A program made the position numbers and the translations under genes. DNA of 64,000 nucleotides from the NCBI GenBank assembly GCA_903895195.1, contig CAITSZ010000046.1, forward strand, positions 62,001 through 126,000, in the 5' to 3' direction. The notes beneath the pieces were generated by a model, which ran no database searches, was not told the origin of the DNA, and saw only the letters and a program-made list of their open reading frames with translations. The DNA comes from an uncultured Chlorobiaceae bacterium (lineage in GTDB: Bacteria > Bacteroidota > Chlorobiia > Chlorobiales > Chlorobiaceae). This document shows positions 1 through 9,967 of the stretch, piece by piece (within the stretch, counting starts at the first letter, position 1; every line of letters begins with the position of its first letter).

Positions 1-1630
1 CGGGCACAACGCCCTTGTGCTGTGTGCTGCCTCCCGATATCCGGTAAAACTTTGCAATGGTGAGTTTTATCTCCCCAAGCTCAGGGGACTTTTCAAAGAA
101 GGTTATCGGACGTACTATTTTTATGATGCTTTGAACTGTCCCCTTTCCAAACGTTCTCTCTCCTATGATAACACCACGACCGTAATCCTGGATTGCAGCA
201 GCAAATATTTCAGAAGCTGACGCACTGTATCGGTTGACAAGGATGGCAAGGGTGCCGCTATATTGCTGTCGGGTGTCCTGATCATTAAGTACTGAATTGG
301 CTCCAGCTGAGTTACTTATCTGTACCACAGGTCCGCTTGGTATGAAGAGTCCGGTGACCTTGACGGCCTCTTCGAGTGATCCTCCGCCGTTATTTCTAAC
401 ATCGATAACTATACCGTCAACATGCTCGGCCTTCAATTCATTAAGAATGCGGCTTACATCACGGCTGGTGCTTGCGTAATTACTACTCTTTTTTTGCTGA
501 CCATCGAAGTCGAGGTAAAATGATGGTATGGTAATAATACCGATTTTCCTCCCACCCTCTTGAATGATTGCTTTCTTTGCCGCCTGTTCCTGCAGATCAA
601 CCTTGTCGCGCAGGAGTTGAATGATTTTTACCGGACCAAGGCCAGCCTGACTTGATGGAATAATTTTCAGTCTGACTATAGTGCCTTTTTTCCCACGGAT
701 ACGTTTGACAACATCATTGATTCTCCATCCTATGACATCAACAATCTCTGCTGTTTTACCCTGTCCGACGCCAACAATTTTATCACCTTTTCTTAAAAGA
801 TTGCTTTTGAATGCAGGGCCACCGGGAATGACCTCATTAACTACGGTATATTCAGCCTCAGTCTGCAGTTTAGCTCCTATTCCTTCAAGAGAACGACTCA
901 TGTCAATCTGGAAGTTTTCATACTCCTCGGGTGAGAAATAGCTTGTATGAGGATCAAATGATGTTGTCAACGCATTGATATAGGCCTGAAAAGCATCATC
1001 AGGCTTCTGATGGTTCAGAACGTTAAGGCGGCTCTTAAAGCTTTTGACAAGGGCACTGCGAATGGCTTTTTTACTTTCTCCGGAGTATTTCAGGTTAAGC
1101 CATTGATATTTCAGCTCTTTTTTCCAGCGATCCGTCAGTTGGGTTTGGGTTGAAAGCCATTTCCCCCCCTTAGGTTCCAACGCAAGCGTATCGGGTGCTG
1201 CAAAATTAAAATGAACTGTATCAATTGCTGCCCTCATAAAGAGCATTCTTTCTTTTGCCCGAGTGAGAAAGCGGTTATATATGGCGAATCCTGCCTCTGC
1301 CTGGCCGGCAAGGAAGTCATCATCTATCTTCTTTCCATATTCTTTTCTCAGACTTTCGATATCGCTTGCCAGAAAATAGCTTCTGCTGGCATCAAGATTA
1401 TCGATATAACGATTGAATATCTCTGTAGAGAGAGAGTCATTAACCGATACCTTCCTGTAATGGCTGTGCTGTAAATATTGGGAAATATATTTACAGGCCT
1501 CATCCTCAACAGCGGTAGGCTTGAGTGTTGCGCTGGCTTTGATTGGTAATGAGGGGGCCGCAGTTCTGGCAACAACCGTAAAAGCACACCCTGCGACAAT
1601 GGCAAGAAAAAGCAGACTTTTTTTTAACAT
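1..1630 (-). CDS. C-terminal processing peptidase (S41 family, PDZ-containing), 3' end truncated by the window edge
   Basis: Minus-strand reading from ATG at 1630 gives MLKKSLLFLAIVAGCAFTVVARTAAPSLPIKASATLKPTAVEDE..., with DPHTSYFSPEEYENFQIDMSRSLEGIGA, a PDZ-like GGPAFKSNLLRKGDKIVGVGQG, and VRNNGGGSLEEAV...YSASASEIFAAAIQDYGRGVIIGERTFGKGTVQ (S41 catalytic region). The ORF track misses it because it is open at the window edge. Confidence 0.93.
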   Translation of the reverse strand, partial: MLKKSLLFLAIVAGCAFTVVARTAAPSLPIKASATLKPTAVEDEACKYISQYLQHSHYRKVSVNDSLSTEIFNRYIDNLDASRSYFLASDIESLRKEYGKKIDDDFLAGQAEAGFAIYNRFLTRAKERMLFMRAAIDTVHFNFAAPDTLALEPKGGKWLSTQTQLTDRWKKELKYQWLNLKYSGESKKAIRSALVKSFKSRLNVLNHQKPDDAFQAYINALTTSFDPHTSYFSPEEYENFQIDMSRSLEGIGAKLQTEAEYTVVNEVIPGGPAFKSNLLRKGDKIVGVGQGKTAEIVDVIGWRINDVVKRIRGKKGTIVRLKIIPSSQAGLGPVKIIQLLRDKVDLQEQAAKKAIIQEGGRKIGIITIPSFYLDFDGQQKKSSNYASTSRDVSRILNELKAEHVDGIVIDVRNNGGGSLEEAVKVTGLFIPSGPVVQISNSAGANSVLNDQDTRQQYSGTLAILVNRYSASASEIFAAAIQDYGRGVIIGERTFGKGTVQSIIKIVRPITFFEKSPELGEIKLTIAKFYRISGGSTQHKGVVP

Positions 1631-1761
1631 GTTTTGACTATATGGACTATTGTTATACCGGAACATCAAAACTGTTCTCTCTCTTTAGGCCGACTGCCGC
1701 CTGTCAGAAAAGGTGGTGTTTTACTTGCAAAGAGTAAAGAGGTTATAACCCGTAATACTGG

Positions 1762-2292
1762 TTATGAGTAAACCCAAACATGAGCGGGTGGAATATTCTG
1801 CAGAACAAATCGCTTCCGTTTTTTACTTTCAAAATTTACCTCCCCTAAAGGATCAGTCAACCCATAAGTAAATATAACGCACCATTTTAATAATCCCTTG
1901 CTGTAGAGATCATTTAACAGAGGAATAAATGATAATTTGAATGGATTGTTAATGAGAGGAATTGATACAACCAGGCCTACCCGCTCATTAATCTTTTTAA
2001 GCTGCTCCAATGCGCAGGAATTGACAACATTTAAATGAGGATATTTTTGTTTCAGCAAGGCACAGAATTCCGTGTCAATTTCAACTAATACGGGGTTTAA
2101 ACTGGCTATATGCTGTGTTAAAGCGCCTGTGCCAGCGCCGATTTCAATGACAGTCGCCACATCTAACTCTTTAACTGATTCGTAAATAGCTTTTCCCAAA
2201 AACACTGAAGAGGGTATGACTGACCCGACCGTTTGCGGGTTTTTCAAATATTTTTTCAGAAACAATATCTTTTTACGCATGTATATTTTCAA
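1762..2292 (-). CDS. SAM-dependent methyltransferase, phospholipid N-methyltransferase / rRNA dimethylase-like
   Basis: FLKKYLKNPQTVGSVIPSSVFLGKAI and VIEIGAGTGALTQHI (motif I), typical of PmtA/KsgA-like small methyltransferases. Confidence 0.75.
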   Translation of the reverse strand: MKIYMRKKILFLKKYLKNPQTVGSVIPSSVFLGKAIYESVKELDVATVIEIGAGTGALTQHIASLNPVLVEIDTEFCALLKQKYPHLNVVNSCALEQLKKINERVGLVVSIPLINNPFKLSFIPLLNDLYSKGLLKWCVIFTYGLTDPLGEVNFESKKRKRFVLQNIPPAHVWVYS

Positions 2293-2566
2293 TTTATATT
2301 CGTAAGGGGACGAACTCGTAAGCAGCGGCCCTTTTCAGTAAACATCTTCTCACCAACCATTCATCGGGTCTTTAATTACCACGCACAACATACAGCAAAT
2401 ATTTTACGTATCAATATAACAGTTTCAGCTTGCTACAGGGTATGCTGAGAGGGATTTATCATTTACGTGACAGTCTATATAATAAAAAAGCTCTTCTTTA
2501 AAGAAGCGACTTTCATTGTCATCATACTGATTACAGTATTACCGCTCTTAAATCAACGGCAATAAC

Positions 2567-3595
2567 GTGAAAAAAACGAAAACTATTACTATGAAACAGC
2601 GAATATTAGGCTCTCAAGGATTAACGGTATCTGCCCAGGGATTAGGGTGCATGGGCATGTCTGATTTTTATGGTCAACGAAACGAGGCAGAATCAATTGC
2701 TACTATCCATCGTGCTCTTGAGTTGGGGGTAAACTTTCTGGATACCTCCGACATGTATGGACCGTTTACCAATGAAGAGCTGATAAGCAAGGCTATCAAA
2801 GGGCGTCGCGACGAGGTTGTTGTCGCCACCAAGTTCGGGATCATGCGAAACTCTCCGTCTGAAAATGGCGGATGGGCACCAATCACAGGGATCAGCGGAA
2901 GACCGGAATATGTACGCTCGGCCTGTGACGCTTCGTTGAAGCGGTTGGCAGTCAACCACATTGACCTCTATTACCAACACAGGGTTGATACTGAGGTGGC
3001 AATTGAAGAGACTGTTGGAGCTATGGCAGATCTGGTCACGGCTGGAAAAATAAGGTATATAGGGCTCTCAGAGGCATCCGTCACGACAATAAGACGAGCA
3101 CATGCTGTCCACCCAATAAGCGCTGTGCAGAGCGAATATTCTCTTTGGAGTCGGGAACCGGAAGATGAGGTGCTGCCGGTGCTCCGTGAACTTGGCATCG
3201 GCTTTGTATCATACAGTCCACTCGGAAGAGGCTTTCTTACCGGGCAGTTGAAAAGTCCTGATGATTTTGCGATTGATGATTACCGTCGAAACTCTCCCCG
3301 CTTTCAGGGCGATAACTTCACTAAAAACCTTGCATTGGTAGCACGCCTCAAAGAAATTGCAAAGAAAAAGGGTGTTACTGCCGGACAGCTTGCACTTGGA
3401 TGGGTTCTTGCGCAGGGAGATGATATTGTGCCGATTCCCGGCACCAAGCGGCGGCATTACCTTGAAGAGAATATCGCAGCCGGATCTATTGTAATCAGCG
3501 ACCTGGAAATGCTTGAAATCAGTGACGCTTTACCAAAGGGCGCTGTGGCCGGTGAGCGTTACCCTGAAAGCATGATGAAGCTGATCAATCGATAA
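2567..3595 (+). CDS. Aldo/keto reductase
   Basis: [93 protein letters not shown]. Typical AKR family. Confidence 0.95.
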   Translation: MKKTKTITMKQRILGSQGLTVSAQGLGCMGMSDFYGQRNEAESIATIHRALELGVNFLDTSDMYGPFTNEELISKAIKGRRDEVVVATKFGIMRNSPSENGGWAPITGISGRPEYVRSACDASLKRLAVNHIDLYYQHRVDTEVAIEETVGAMADLVTAGKIRYIGLSEASVTTIRRAHAVHPISAVQSEYSLWSREPEDEVLPVLRELGIGFVSYSPLGRGFLTGQLKSPDDFAIDDYRRNSPRFQGDNFTKNLALVARLKEIAKKKGVTAGQLALGWVLAQGDDIVPIPGTKRRHYLEENIAAGSIVISDLEMLEISDALPKGAVAGERYPESMMKLINR

Positions 3596-3614
3596 CCGTC
3601 AGGCATAAATAAAA

Positions 3615-3648
3615 AAAGCCAGACAAAACTTGCATTCTGTCTGGCTTT
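3615..3648 (-). terminator. Rho-independent terminator between the convergent AKR and RRM genes
   Basis: Perfect 11-bp stem AAAGCCAGACA/TGTCTGGCTTT. Read on the minus strand it is followed by a T-rich tract. Confidence 0.85.
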
Positions 3649-3666
3649 GAAAAAAAATCGAGAATC

Positions 3667-3939
3667 TTAGTAACGATCTCTTCTTGGTGCTCTTTCTTCA
3701 CGTGGCTTAGCTTCATTAACCGTAACAGTACGGCCATTGAGTTCTTTGCCATTCAGTGATTCAATAGCTTCACTTGCTTCGCTGTCCTTAGGCATTTCAA
3801 CAAATCCAAAGCCCTTTGAACGGCCTGAAAATTTATCGTTGATGATGCTTGCGTTTGCTACCTCTCCAAATTCAGAGAAAGCATCACGAAGATCATCTTC
3901 TGTAACGGTGTAAGCCAAATTGCCGATGTAAATATTCAT
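3667..3939 (-). CDS. RNA-binding protein with a single RRM domain (glycine-rich/cold-inducible type)
   Basis: MNIYIGNLAYTVTEDDLRDAFSEFGEVANASIINDKFSGRSKGFGFVEM contains RNP2 (IYIGNL) and RNP1 (KGFGFVEM). Confidence 0.95.
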   Translation of the reverse strand: MNIYIGNLAYTVTEDDLRDAFSEFGEVANASIINDKFSGRSKGFGFVEMPKDSEASEAIESLNGKELNGRTVTVNEAKPREERAPRRDRY

Positions 3940-4017
3940 TGTTTAATCTCAGTAAACGTGTGCATTGATAGAAAGAGATTCAGTCAAGTAATCAAAGCAC
4001 AAATCACTTGAGTAACC

Positions 4018-4038
4018 ATCAGCCAACCATTGGCTGAT
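4018..4038. promoter_or_regulatory. 9-bp inverted repeat (ATCAGCCAA-cca-TTGGCTGAT) upstream of the RRM gene
   Basis: Perfect 9-bp arms with a 3-nt loop, ~80 bp upstream of the minus-strand RRM start. Confidence 0.4.
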
Positions 4039-4219
4039 TTGATTGCCAAGTTTAACGTAATTATCGGTCGTTACAAAATACTAAATACTTAAAAGCCCAT
4101 TATTTTTTTAAAATAAAAGCACCTTTATCGTATAGATTCTACCTATGTACTTAAAATAAAGGCTATTAAGTAGCTCTCCGCATTTGCATTAATCCTGATT
4201 ATTATCGCGAGAGTTTTAA

Positions 4220-4255
4220 AAAAAAAGGCAGGAATTTTGGCTCCTGCCTTTTTTT
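4220..4255 (-). terminator. Rho-independent terminator downstream of aclBA
   Basis: A-tract GGCAGGA-loop-TCCTGCC T-tract hairpin just after the aclA stop (minus strand). Confidence 0.85.
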
Positions 4256-4291
4256 AGCGTTTTAATCGTGACCGATCCTGTCCCGGACTAT

Positions 4292-6124
4292 CTACTTTTT
4301 CTCCGGCACTTCACGTTCTTCTTTAACGGCATAGTTGATCAGGTAATCGTACAGTCTGATCAAACGTGCATTCTGATTGTTCTGATCAATCCAGTGACCA
4401 ATCATACCAATCGTACGCGCCAGAACGAAGAAGCCGTTTAGTGAGTATTCGGGGAAATCAAGGTCGACAAGGATACAGCCGATCGTTCCATCAACATTAA
4501 GGATAAGATTGTCCTTTTTGGAAGTGGTGATCTTTTCAACCTCAAGTGCGTAATCAAGACACGGTGTATGAAGCGTTGTCTGGTTTTTTACATATTCCAC
4601 CAGATATTTAACCCGCTTGTCAGGGTTTTTCAAACTCTTCACCCTGTGTCCAATACCGGGAACAGGGCCGTGGTTCTGCTTCATCCATGAAAGAAATCCC
4701 GGAATGTCGTTAGGATACTCCTTTACGCCATACTTGAAAAATTTACCGGCGTTTGTAACAGCACCGCCAAATCTCGGGCCTATCATGGTCATGCCTGCAG
4801 AAACGGCCTGTGGAAGATCGATGCCGGCGCAGGCTGCAATAATGGCGCCGAAAGCACCAGAAACTGCAGGGCCGTGATCGGCTGAAATCATGATAATGCG
4901 CTTGATGATTTCAGACTCTTCTCTGGTAGGAAGTTTTTTGTTCCACAACAGAGCGATAACATCCTCGATTCCATAACCTTTCTCACAAAGTTCAGAAGCG
5001 GCATAGCCAACATAACGTGGTTCTTCTCCACGATCGTCGGAAATGGTGGTACGAATCAGGGGCTCTACAATGACCTCGCCCTGCTTCATGATTTCCTGAA
5101 CACTCGGTGGAAGATCCGGGAGCAGCTTCTCGTCAATTTCCGGCTCCGGCTTGATAATGCCTGATGCCTGAAGCTCAAGGTAAACCTGCTTGATTGCCTT
5201 GCTCAGCCCACCGAATGTATCAGGCACATATGCGCCGGCTTCACGAAGAGCGTTTATTTTAGAGCGTGCGGAACCAAGGCCTTTTTTGCCTTCCTTTGCA
5301 CCTGCATGGCCGAATTTCATCCCTTGCGGCAAAACATCCTGGCATGTACCACCAATAGCTGCGATAACCTTGATCCGCCGTTTTTCGGCACTTAACCATT
5401 CTGCAGCCTCTTCCTCAAGCGTACCGCCGACTTCACCGACAATAACGACAGCCTTTGTTTCAGGATCGTTTTCGAACATCTGAAGATAGGTGACAAAGTC
5501 CGTACCGGGGTAGGAATCTCCTCCGATAGCTACTGCAGAGGTAATGCCATTGCCGTTCTGTGCACAAAGCCACATGGCTTCATTGGATAGACCGCCAGAT
5601 TTGGTAATAACGCCGAACGAACCTGAGCGATAGAGATTACAAAGTTTCAGGTTTTTATACTCACCGCCAATAACGCCGAGACGACACTCCCCTGCCGACA
5701 TAATGCCGATTGAGGATGGTCCGTTGAAAATTTTGCCTTTTTCAAGTGCATACTTGCGTAAGCGCTTGGCATCCTTTTCAGGAACACCTTCGGTAATCAT
5801 CGTTACCAGCTTGATGCCTTTGGAATCAAGCGCTTCTTTGGCGGACTGAAACGCCCTTGATGCGCCTATATAGATAAGCGCAGTATTGATTTGCGGGTTT
5901 TCATCGAGCGCCTTCTGGAGCGAGGCATAAACGGTAACATTGTTCAGCTCACCGCCCCGGTAAATCTCTTTCTGCTGACCTTCTTCCGGTGGATAAACAA
6001 AAGCCTCTACAGTCAGGGGTCTGTTGATCAGAAAGTCGAACTGAGCCATCCGCTTTGCCGCATTTACGCCGGCAACACCGCCAATGATGACCGCTCGTGT
6101 ATCCCTATTTGCTAAAATACTCAC
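4292..6124 (-). CDS. aclA: ATP-citrate lyase, large (citryl-CoA synthetase/citrate synthase-like) subunit
   Basis: 610 aa. N-terminal succinyl-CoA-synthetase-alpha-like region (IYIGASRAF...FGVITKSGGLSNEAMWLCAQNGNGITSAVAIGGDSYPGTDF; active-site region GMKFGHAGAKEG) and C-terminal citrate-synthase-like region (IPGFLSWMKQNHGPVPGIGHRVKSLKNPDKRV...). Confidence 0.95.
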   Translation of the reverse strand: MSILANRDTRAVIIGGVAGVNAAKRMAQFDFLINRPLTVEAFVYPPEEGQQKEIYRGGELNNVTVYASLQKALDENPQINTALIYIGASRAFQSAKEALDSKGIKLVTMITEGVPEKDAKRLRKYALEKGKIFNGPSSIGIMSAGECRLGVIGGEYKNLKLCNLYRSGSFGVITKSGGLSNEAMWLCAQNGNGITSAVAIGGDSYPGTDFVTYLQMFENDPETKAVVIVGEVGGTLEEEAAEWLSAEKRRIKVIAAIGGTCQDVLPQGMKFGHAGAKEGKKGLGSARSKINALREAGAYVPDTFGGLSKAIKQVYLELQASGIIKPEPEIDEKLLPDLPPSVQEIMKQGEVIVEPLIRTTISDDRGEEPRYVGYAASELCEKGYGIEDVIALLWNKKLPTREESEIIKRIIMISADHGPAVSGAFGAIIAACAGIDLPQAVSAGMTMIGPRFGGAVTNAGKFFKYGVKEYPNDIPGFLSWMKQNHGPVPGIGHRVKSLKNPDKRVKYLVEYVKNQTTLHTPCLDYALEVEKITTSKKDNLILNVDGTIGCILVDLDFPEYSLNGFFVLARTIGMIGHWIDQNNQNARLIRLYDYLINYAVKEEREVPEKK

Positions 6125-6186
6125 GATTCTTTCCGGTTTAAGTTAGATAGTTTCTCTTGGGGTTCATGTGTGATACCCAGTCGCCC

Positions 6187-7383
6187 TTATGAATTCATGG
6201 CAAGGTCGACGATATCGGTCATAGGCATGCTGCGATCGTAGACATGAATGTCAAATCCCTCTTCCTGCAGCTTTTTCATAGACGCAAGGCCCTGATTTTC
6301 ATTTGGCCCGCCACGTCGTACCCAGATTTTCACATTTTCAAGGAACCCTTTAGATTTGCTTTCCCGGAATCCATTGATAATCCCGTTGAATGTCGCTTTA
6401 ACATCTGTAAAATTGGCAATGGCTCCACCAACAATAATATGCTTGATGTTAGGAAGCCTGCATATGGTTTCCGTCAATGCTTCAACTGCCCAGTCTGGAG
6501 GATCACCGGAATATTCAGCATAATTAGCTATTGAGCCACCTCTTGCCACCACAGCATCAGAATAAAATACGGAAGCACCGCCGCCGGCAGTAAGCAGGGC
6601 TATGTTGCCGCCCGGAACTTCAACAAGCTTGACCGAACCCTTAATACGGGCATCGATATCCATGATCTGCTGTTCAGCTTCGGTAAAAGGACGCCCGATT
6701 TCAGAAACAGGTTTAAAATCCCAGTCGGCATGACGGAACCTGGCATCCCAATCAACGTTCATGACAGCATCAAGAGCTGCAAAGCGCATATCACTCTTGC
6801 GAATGACCAACGGATTGATCTCTATCGACTGTGCATCTTCGTTATCAAAACAGAGAATAAGCCTTGATGCGATTTTCGCAACGCGTTCAGCGATTTCCCC
6901 TACAAATCCAGCTTCGAGTGCTGCTTCGGTAATGCGTTCAATACTTGGAGTTTCATCAAGCGGAATGAAGAGCCGTTTAACAGTATCCCAGTTATCTTCG
7001 ATATCCACTCCACCCTTGTTGGAAAAAAGAAGTTCGGCACCGTCGCGACTTCCGGCAATGGAAACATAATATTCCTCGTCATGATCAAGCATTTCAGCAA
7101 CAATTACCTGACGGACAACGGATGTGCCGATTTCGCGTCCAATCATCTCTTTTGCTGCAGCAAGAGCCTGATCGAGGTTCAGTCCAAGTTTAACCAGTCC
7201 CAACTTGAATCGTCCGCCGATAGCTTCATGTGCTTTAACAACGAGTTTTGATTCTCTCAACCATTTATTAGCTTCTCCAAGCTGTTCAAGGCGGTTGGGA
7301 TCCATGATAACAACATAATTAGGCACGGGAATGCCCCACTTGTTGAATAGCTTCATGGCCGGCCCTTCAAGTATTTTAGCCAT
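6187..7383 (-). CDS. aclB: ATP-citrate lyase, small (SucC-like) subunit
   Basis: 398 aa with an ATP-grasp-like N-terminus (MAKILEGPAMKLFNKWGIPVPNYVV...KAHEAIGGRFKLGLVK). Directly upstream of aclA on the same strand, as in the known green sulfur bacterial aclBA operon. Confidence 0.93.
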   Translation of the reverse strand: MAKILEGPAMKLFNKWGIPVPNYVVIMDPNRLEQLGEANKWLRESKLVVKAHEAIGGRFKLGLVKLGLNLDQALAAAKEMIGREIGTSVVRQVIVAEMLDHDEEYYVSIAGSRDGAELLFSNKGGVDIEDNWDTVKRLFIPLDETPSIERITEAALEAGFVGEIAERVAKIASRLILCFDNEDAQSIEINPLVIRKSDMRFAALDAVMNVDWDARFRHADWDFKPVSEIGRPFTEAEQQIMDIDARIKGSVKLVEVPGGNIALLTAGGGASVFYSDAVVARGGSIANYAEYSGDPPDWAVEALTETICRLPNIKHIIVGGAIANFTDVKATFNGIINGFRESKSKGFLENVKIWVRRGGPNENQGLASMKKLQEEGFDIHVYDRSMPMTDIVDLAMNS

Positions 7384-7520
7384 ACTGTAAGGATGTTTGT
7401 ATGTTAATGGGTAGAAAAACGTTGCACGGAAATGCGCAAGATTTTAAGTTAACTATTTTTTAATTTGTTCCAAGCCACTATGATTTTTTATACGTTCAAA
7501 TCATCAAAAAAGCGACCTTT

Positions 7521-8375
7521 ATGAGTGATTTTTTGTCTTCATGGCAGAATTTGCCGTCACAAATGAATCCTGTGATCTTTTCTGCTGGCTCTTTTGCTCT
7601 TCGATGGTATGGGATGATGTACATCGTAGCGTTTACCATAGTCTATCTCCTTACCCGTTATAGAGTCCAATCTGAAAAGCTCTCTGTCGAGCGCTCCTTT
7701 ATCGGCGATGCCCTAACCTGGATTATGGTCGGAGTGGTAGCAGGCGGGCGTCTGGGTTATATCCTTTTTTATGGACTGAGTGATTTTCTGGCTGACCCAC
7801 TCGGCAGTATCCTTCCCTGGGTTTCCGCTCCCGGAGGGTGTCGTTTCGCCGGAATAACCGGCATGTCCTACCATGGAGCGGTCGTCGGAGTCATCATTGC
7901 CGTATTTGCCTTTACACGCTCAAGAAAAGCGGTTTTTTTTGAAACATTTGACCTCTTTATTCCAGCCGTTCCACTTGGCTATACCTTTGGTCGTCTTGGT
8001 AACTTCATCAATGGCGAACTTTATGGCCGTGTGACTGATTCAGCGTTCGGCATGTATTTCCCTCTCGCTCCGACTCATCAGCTTCGCCATCCTTCACAGC
8101 TCTATGAAGCATTTTTTGAAGGAATCATACTCTTTATTTTCCTCTGGCTTCTTCGCAGGAAATCTCCATTTTCCGGATTTCTTTCAGCCAGTTACCTCTT
8201 CGGTTACGGTTTTGTCCGATTTTTTATCGAATACTTCCGCGAACCGGATGCCCAGCTCGGATTTGTCTTCCTGAACTTCTCTATGGGCCAAGTGCTTTGT
8301 TTTATTATGATGATTGCCGGAATTGGAGTTTTTATGGCTTCACGGCCATCTGCACAATCATCGGGGGGTAACTAA
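7521..8375 (+). CDS. lgt: Prolipoprotein diacylglyceryl transferase
   Basis: FALRWYGMMYIVAF, GGRLGYILFYG, MSYHGAVVGVIIA, GRLGNFINGELYGR (Lgt signature), HPSQLYEAFFEG. Confidence 0.97.
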   Translation: MSDFLSSWQNLPSQMNPVIFSAGSFALRWYGMMYIVAFTIVYLLTRYRVQSEKLSVERSFIGDALTWIMVGVVAGGRLGYILFYGLSDFLADPLGSILPWVSAPGGCRFAGITGMSYHGAVVGVIIAVFAFTRSRKAVFFETFDLFIPAVPLGYTFGRLGNFINGELYGRVTDSAFGMYFPLAPTHQLRHPSQLYEAFFEGIILFIFLWLLRRKSPFSGFLSASYLFGYGFVRFFIEYFREPDAQLGFVFLNFSMGQVLCFIMMIAGIGVFMASRPSAQSSGGN

Positions 8376-9143
8376 CACCTCTTCGGCGCTGCCGAAACAG
8401 CGGCGCCTTACAAAAAGCATGACAACCACGGAACTGACTGCCGTTGAACCAACCAGCATCAGCATAACAACTATCTGATAGCGAATGGCGATAAGCGGAT
8501 CAGTTCCGGCAAGAATCTGGCCCGACATCATGCCCGGAATAAAAACAAGGCCGACACCCATCATTGCATTGATTGACGGAATCATACCTGCACTAACAGC
8601 ATTTTTGAATATATCGAGGCTCGCTTCGCGGTAGTTGGCCCCAAGAGAGAGCTTCATTTCAACGAGCTCTTTCTGTTGGCGCATATCCCTGAACAGCCGT
8701 TCAAGAGAGATTGCAAGTGCCGACATAGAGTTTCCTATCACCATACCTCCCGCGGGAATGAAGTAGCGGGGTTCCCACCATGGCGTAATGCCGACAACCA
8801 GTCCGGAAACAAAAATCGCTGTTGCCAGATAACTGACAAGCATGGTCAGAAATGTCGGGATGATATAGGGAATCTGCTTTTCCTTCACCCTCCCTTTAAT
8901 AATAAACATGGCAGAGACAACCATCACCATGAAAACACTTATGACCAGAAACGGGTTGGAAGTTTTCAAAATAAAGGTCAGAACATATCCCATCAAAAAA
9001 AGCTGGGCAAATGTCCTGATTGTGCCAATAGTGATATCACGGTTAAGACCGAGATGGTAGATAAAGGAACTCGCCTGGGCAATGAGAATGAATACCAGAG
9101 CCAGAAGCAGTTGACTCGATGAAATAGTAATGATCTGATTCAT
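8358..9143 (-). CDS. FetB-like (UPF0014) ABC transporter permease
   Basis: Polytopic. GTIRTFAQLFLMGYVL, PAGGMVIGNSMSALAISLERL, LGANYREASLDIFKNAVSAGMIPSINAMMGVGLVFIPGMMSGQILAGTDPLIAIRYQI (FetB/YbbM). Stop region overlaps the lgt stop by 18 bp. Confidence 0.9.
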   Translation of the reverse strand: MNQIITISSSQLLLALVFILIAQASSFIYHLGLNRDITIGTIRTFAQLFLMGYVLTFILKTSNPFLVISVFMVMVVSAMFIIKGRVKEKQIPYIIPTFLTMLVSYLATAIFVSGLVVGITPWWEPRYFIPAGGMVIGNSMSALAISLERLFRDMRQQKELVEMKLSLGANYREASLDIFKNAVSAGMIPSINAMMGVGLVFIPGMMSGQILAGTDPLIAIRYQIVVMLMLVGSTAVSSVVVMLFVRRRCFGSAEEVLVTPR

Positions 9144-9814
9144 CGCAGATGGAGTGATCTATTAGCAAGAGTATAGGTAAGAGGCTTTACAGTTTCCGGG
9201 TTGTAATCAATGTGAGTCACCGTTATTAACGTCTTACGCCCTTCAGTGTTCAGCCGCTCCATAATGGAAAAAACCATTTTTGCACTCTCCTGGTCAAGAG
9301 CGGATGTAGGTTCATCAAGCAAGAGGACAAGGGGTTCCTGCAAGAGGGCTCTCATAATTGCCAGGCGCTGTTTCTGTCCGATCGAAAGCTTCATGGCGGA
9401 TTGATCAGGGGTGACATCAGCAAGGTAAAACTTACTCAGCATTGCTCTCAACTCTTCCCTGCCGGGCCGGGGTTTCGCTGAATTGACAGCAAAAGAAAAC
9501 GGCAGAAGCAGGTTTTCTTCAACCGTAGCATCGATCATCTGAGGTATCTGGGCAACATAGCTGACAGCGCTCCGAAGCTTAGCCGGAGCAATGGAGGTTA
9601 TGTCATTCCCCTGAAAAAGAATTGACCCTCCCTGAGGCTGGTTCAGCCGGCATATCAAACGCAGCAGTGTGGATTTACCTGATCCTGAAGGACCTTTCAC
9701 CAGAATAAACTCCCCTTCCTGCACTGCTATATTCAGACGATCAAAAACAAGTGCTGTTGACCCCTCATAGGCAAAGGATAGATTCTTTATTTCAAGGAGT
9801 GGAGTCATAAACAA
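9140..9814 (-). CDS. FetA-like ABC transporter ATP-binding protein
   Basis: Walker A GPSGSGKSTLLR, signature KLSIGQKQRLAIMRAL, Walker B LVLLLDEPTSALD. 4-bp overlap with the FetB-like permease. Confidence 0.93.
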   Translation of the reverse strand: MFMTPLLEIKNLSFAYEGSTALVFDRLNIAVQEGEFILVKGPSGSGKSTLLRLICRLNQPQGGSILFQGNDITSIAPAKLRSAVSYVAQIPQMIDATVEENLLLPFSFAVNSAKPRPGREELRAMLSKFYLADVTPDQSAMKLSIGQKQRLAIMRALLQEPLVLLLDEPTSALDQESAKMVFSIMERLNTEGRKTLITVTHIDYNPETVKPLTYTLANRSLHLR

Positions 9815-9891
9815 TCTTCGTGTGCATCATGGTTTGAAGTGCATATTCACCTTAACCCTACAAAGGGTATACACAAAAGGTAAATATACAC

Positions 9892-9938
9892 CCTATAACC
9901 CCACCCCAAATAAAAAGAAGGACAAAATCCTGATAATT
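9892..9938 (+). repeat. Direct repeat copy 1 (47 bp, 45/47 identical to 16043-16089)
   Basis: cctataaccccaccccaaataaaaagaaggacaaaatcctgataatt; the first 35 bp are identical to the copy inside the MFS gene. Confidence 0.95.
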
Positions 9939-9967
9939 AACGCGTCGGGATTAGCATCAGGATACAC

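Noticed and set aside
1211-1605. ORFs 1211-1474 (+) and 1348-1605 (-)
   Set aside because: Lie within the S41 protease coding sequence in other frames
2493-2506. 14-bp palindrome CTTCTTTAAAGAAG upstream of the aldo/keto reductase
   Set aside because: Short AT-rich palindrome, plausible by chance; no second copy seen
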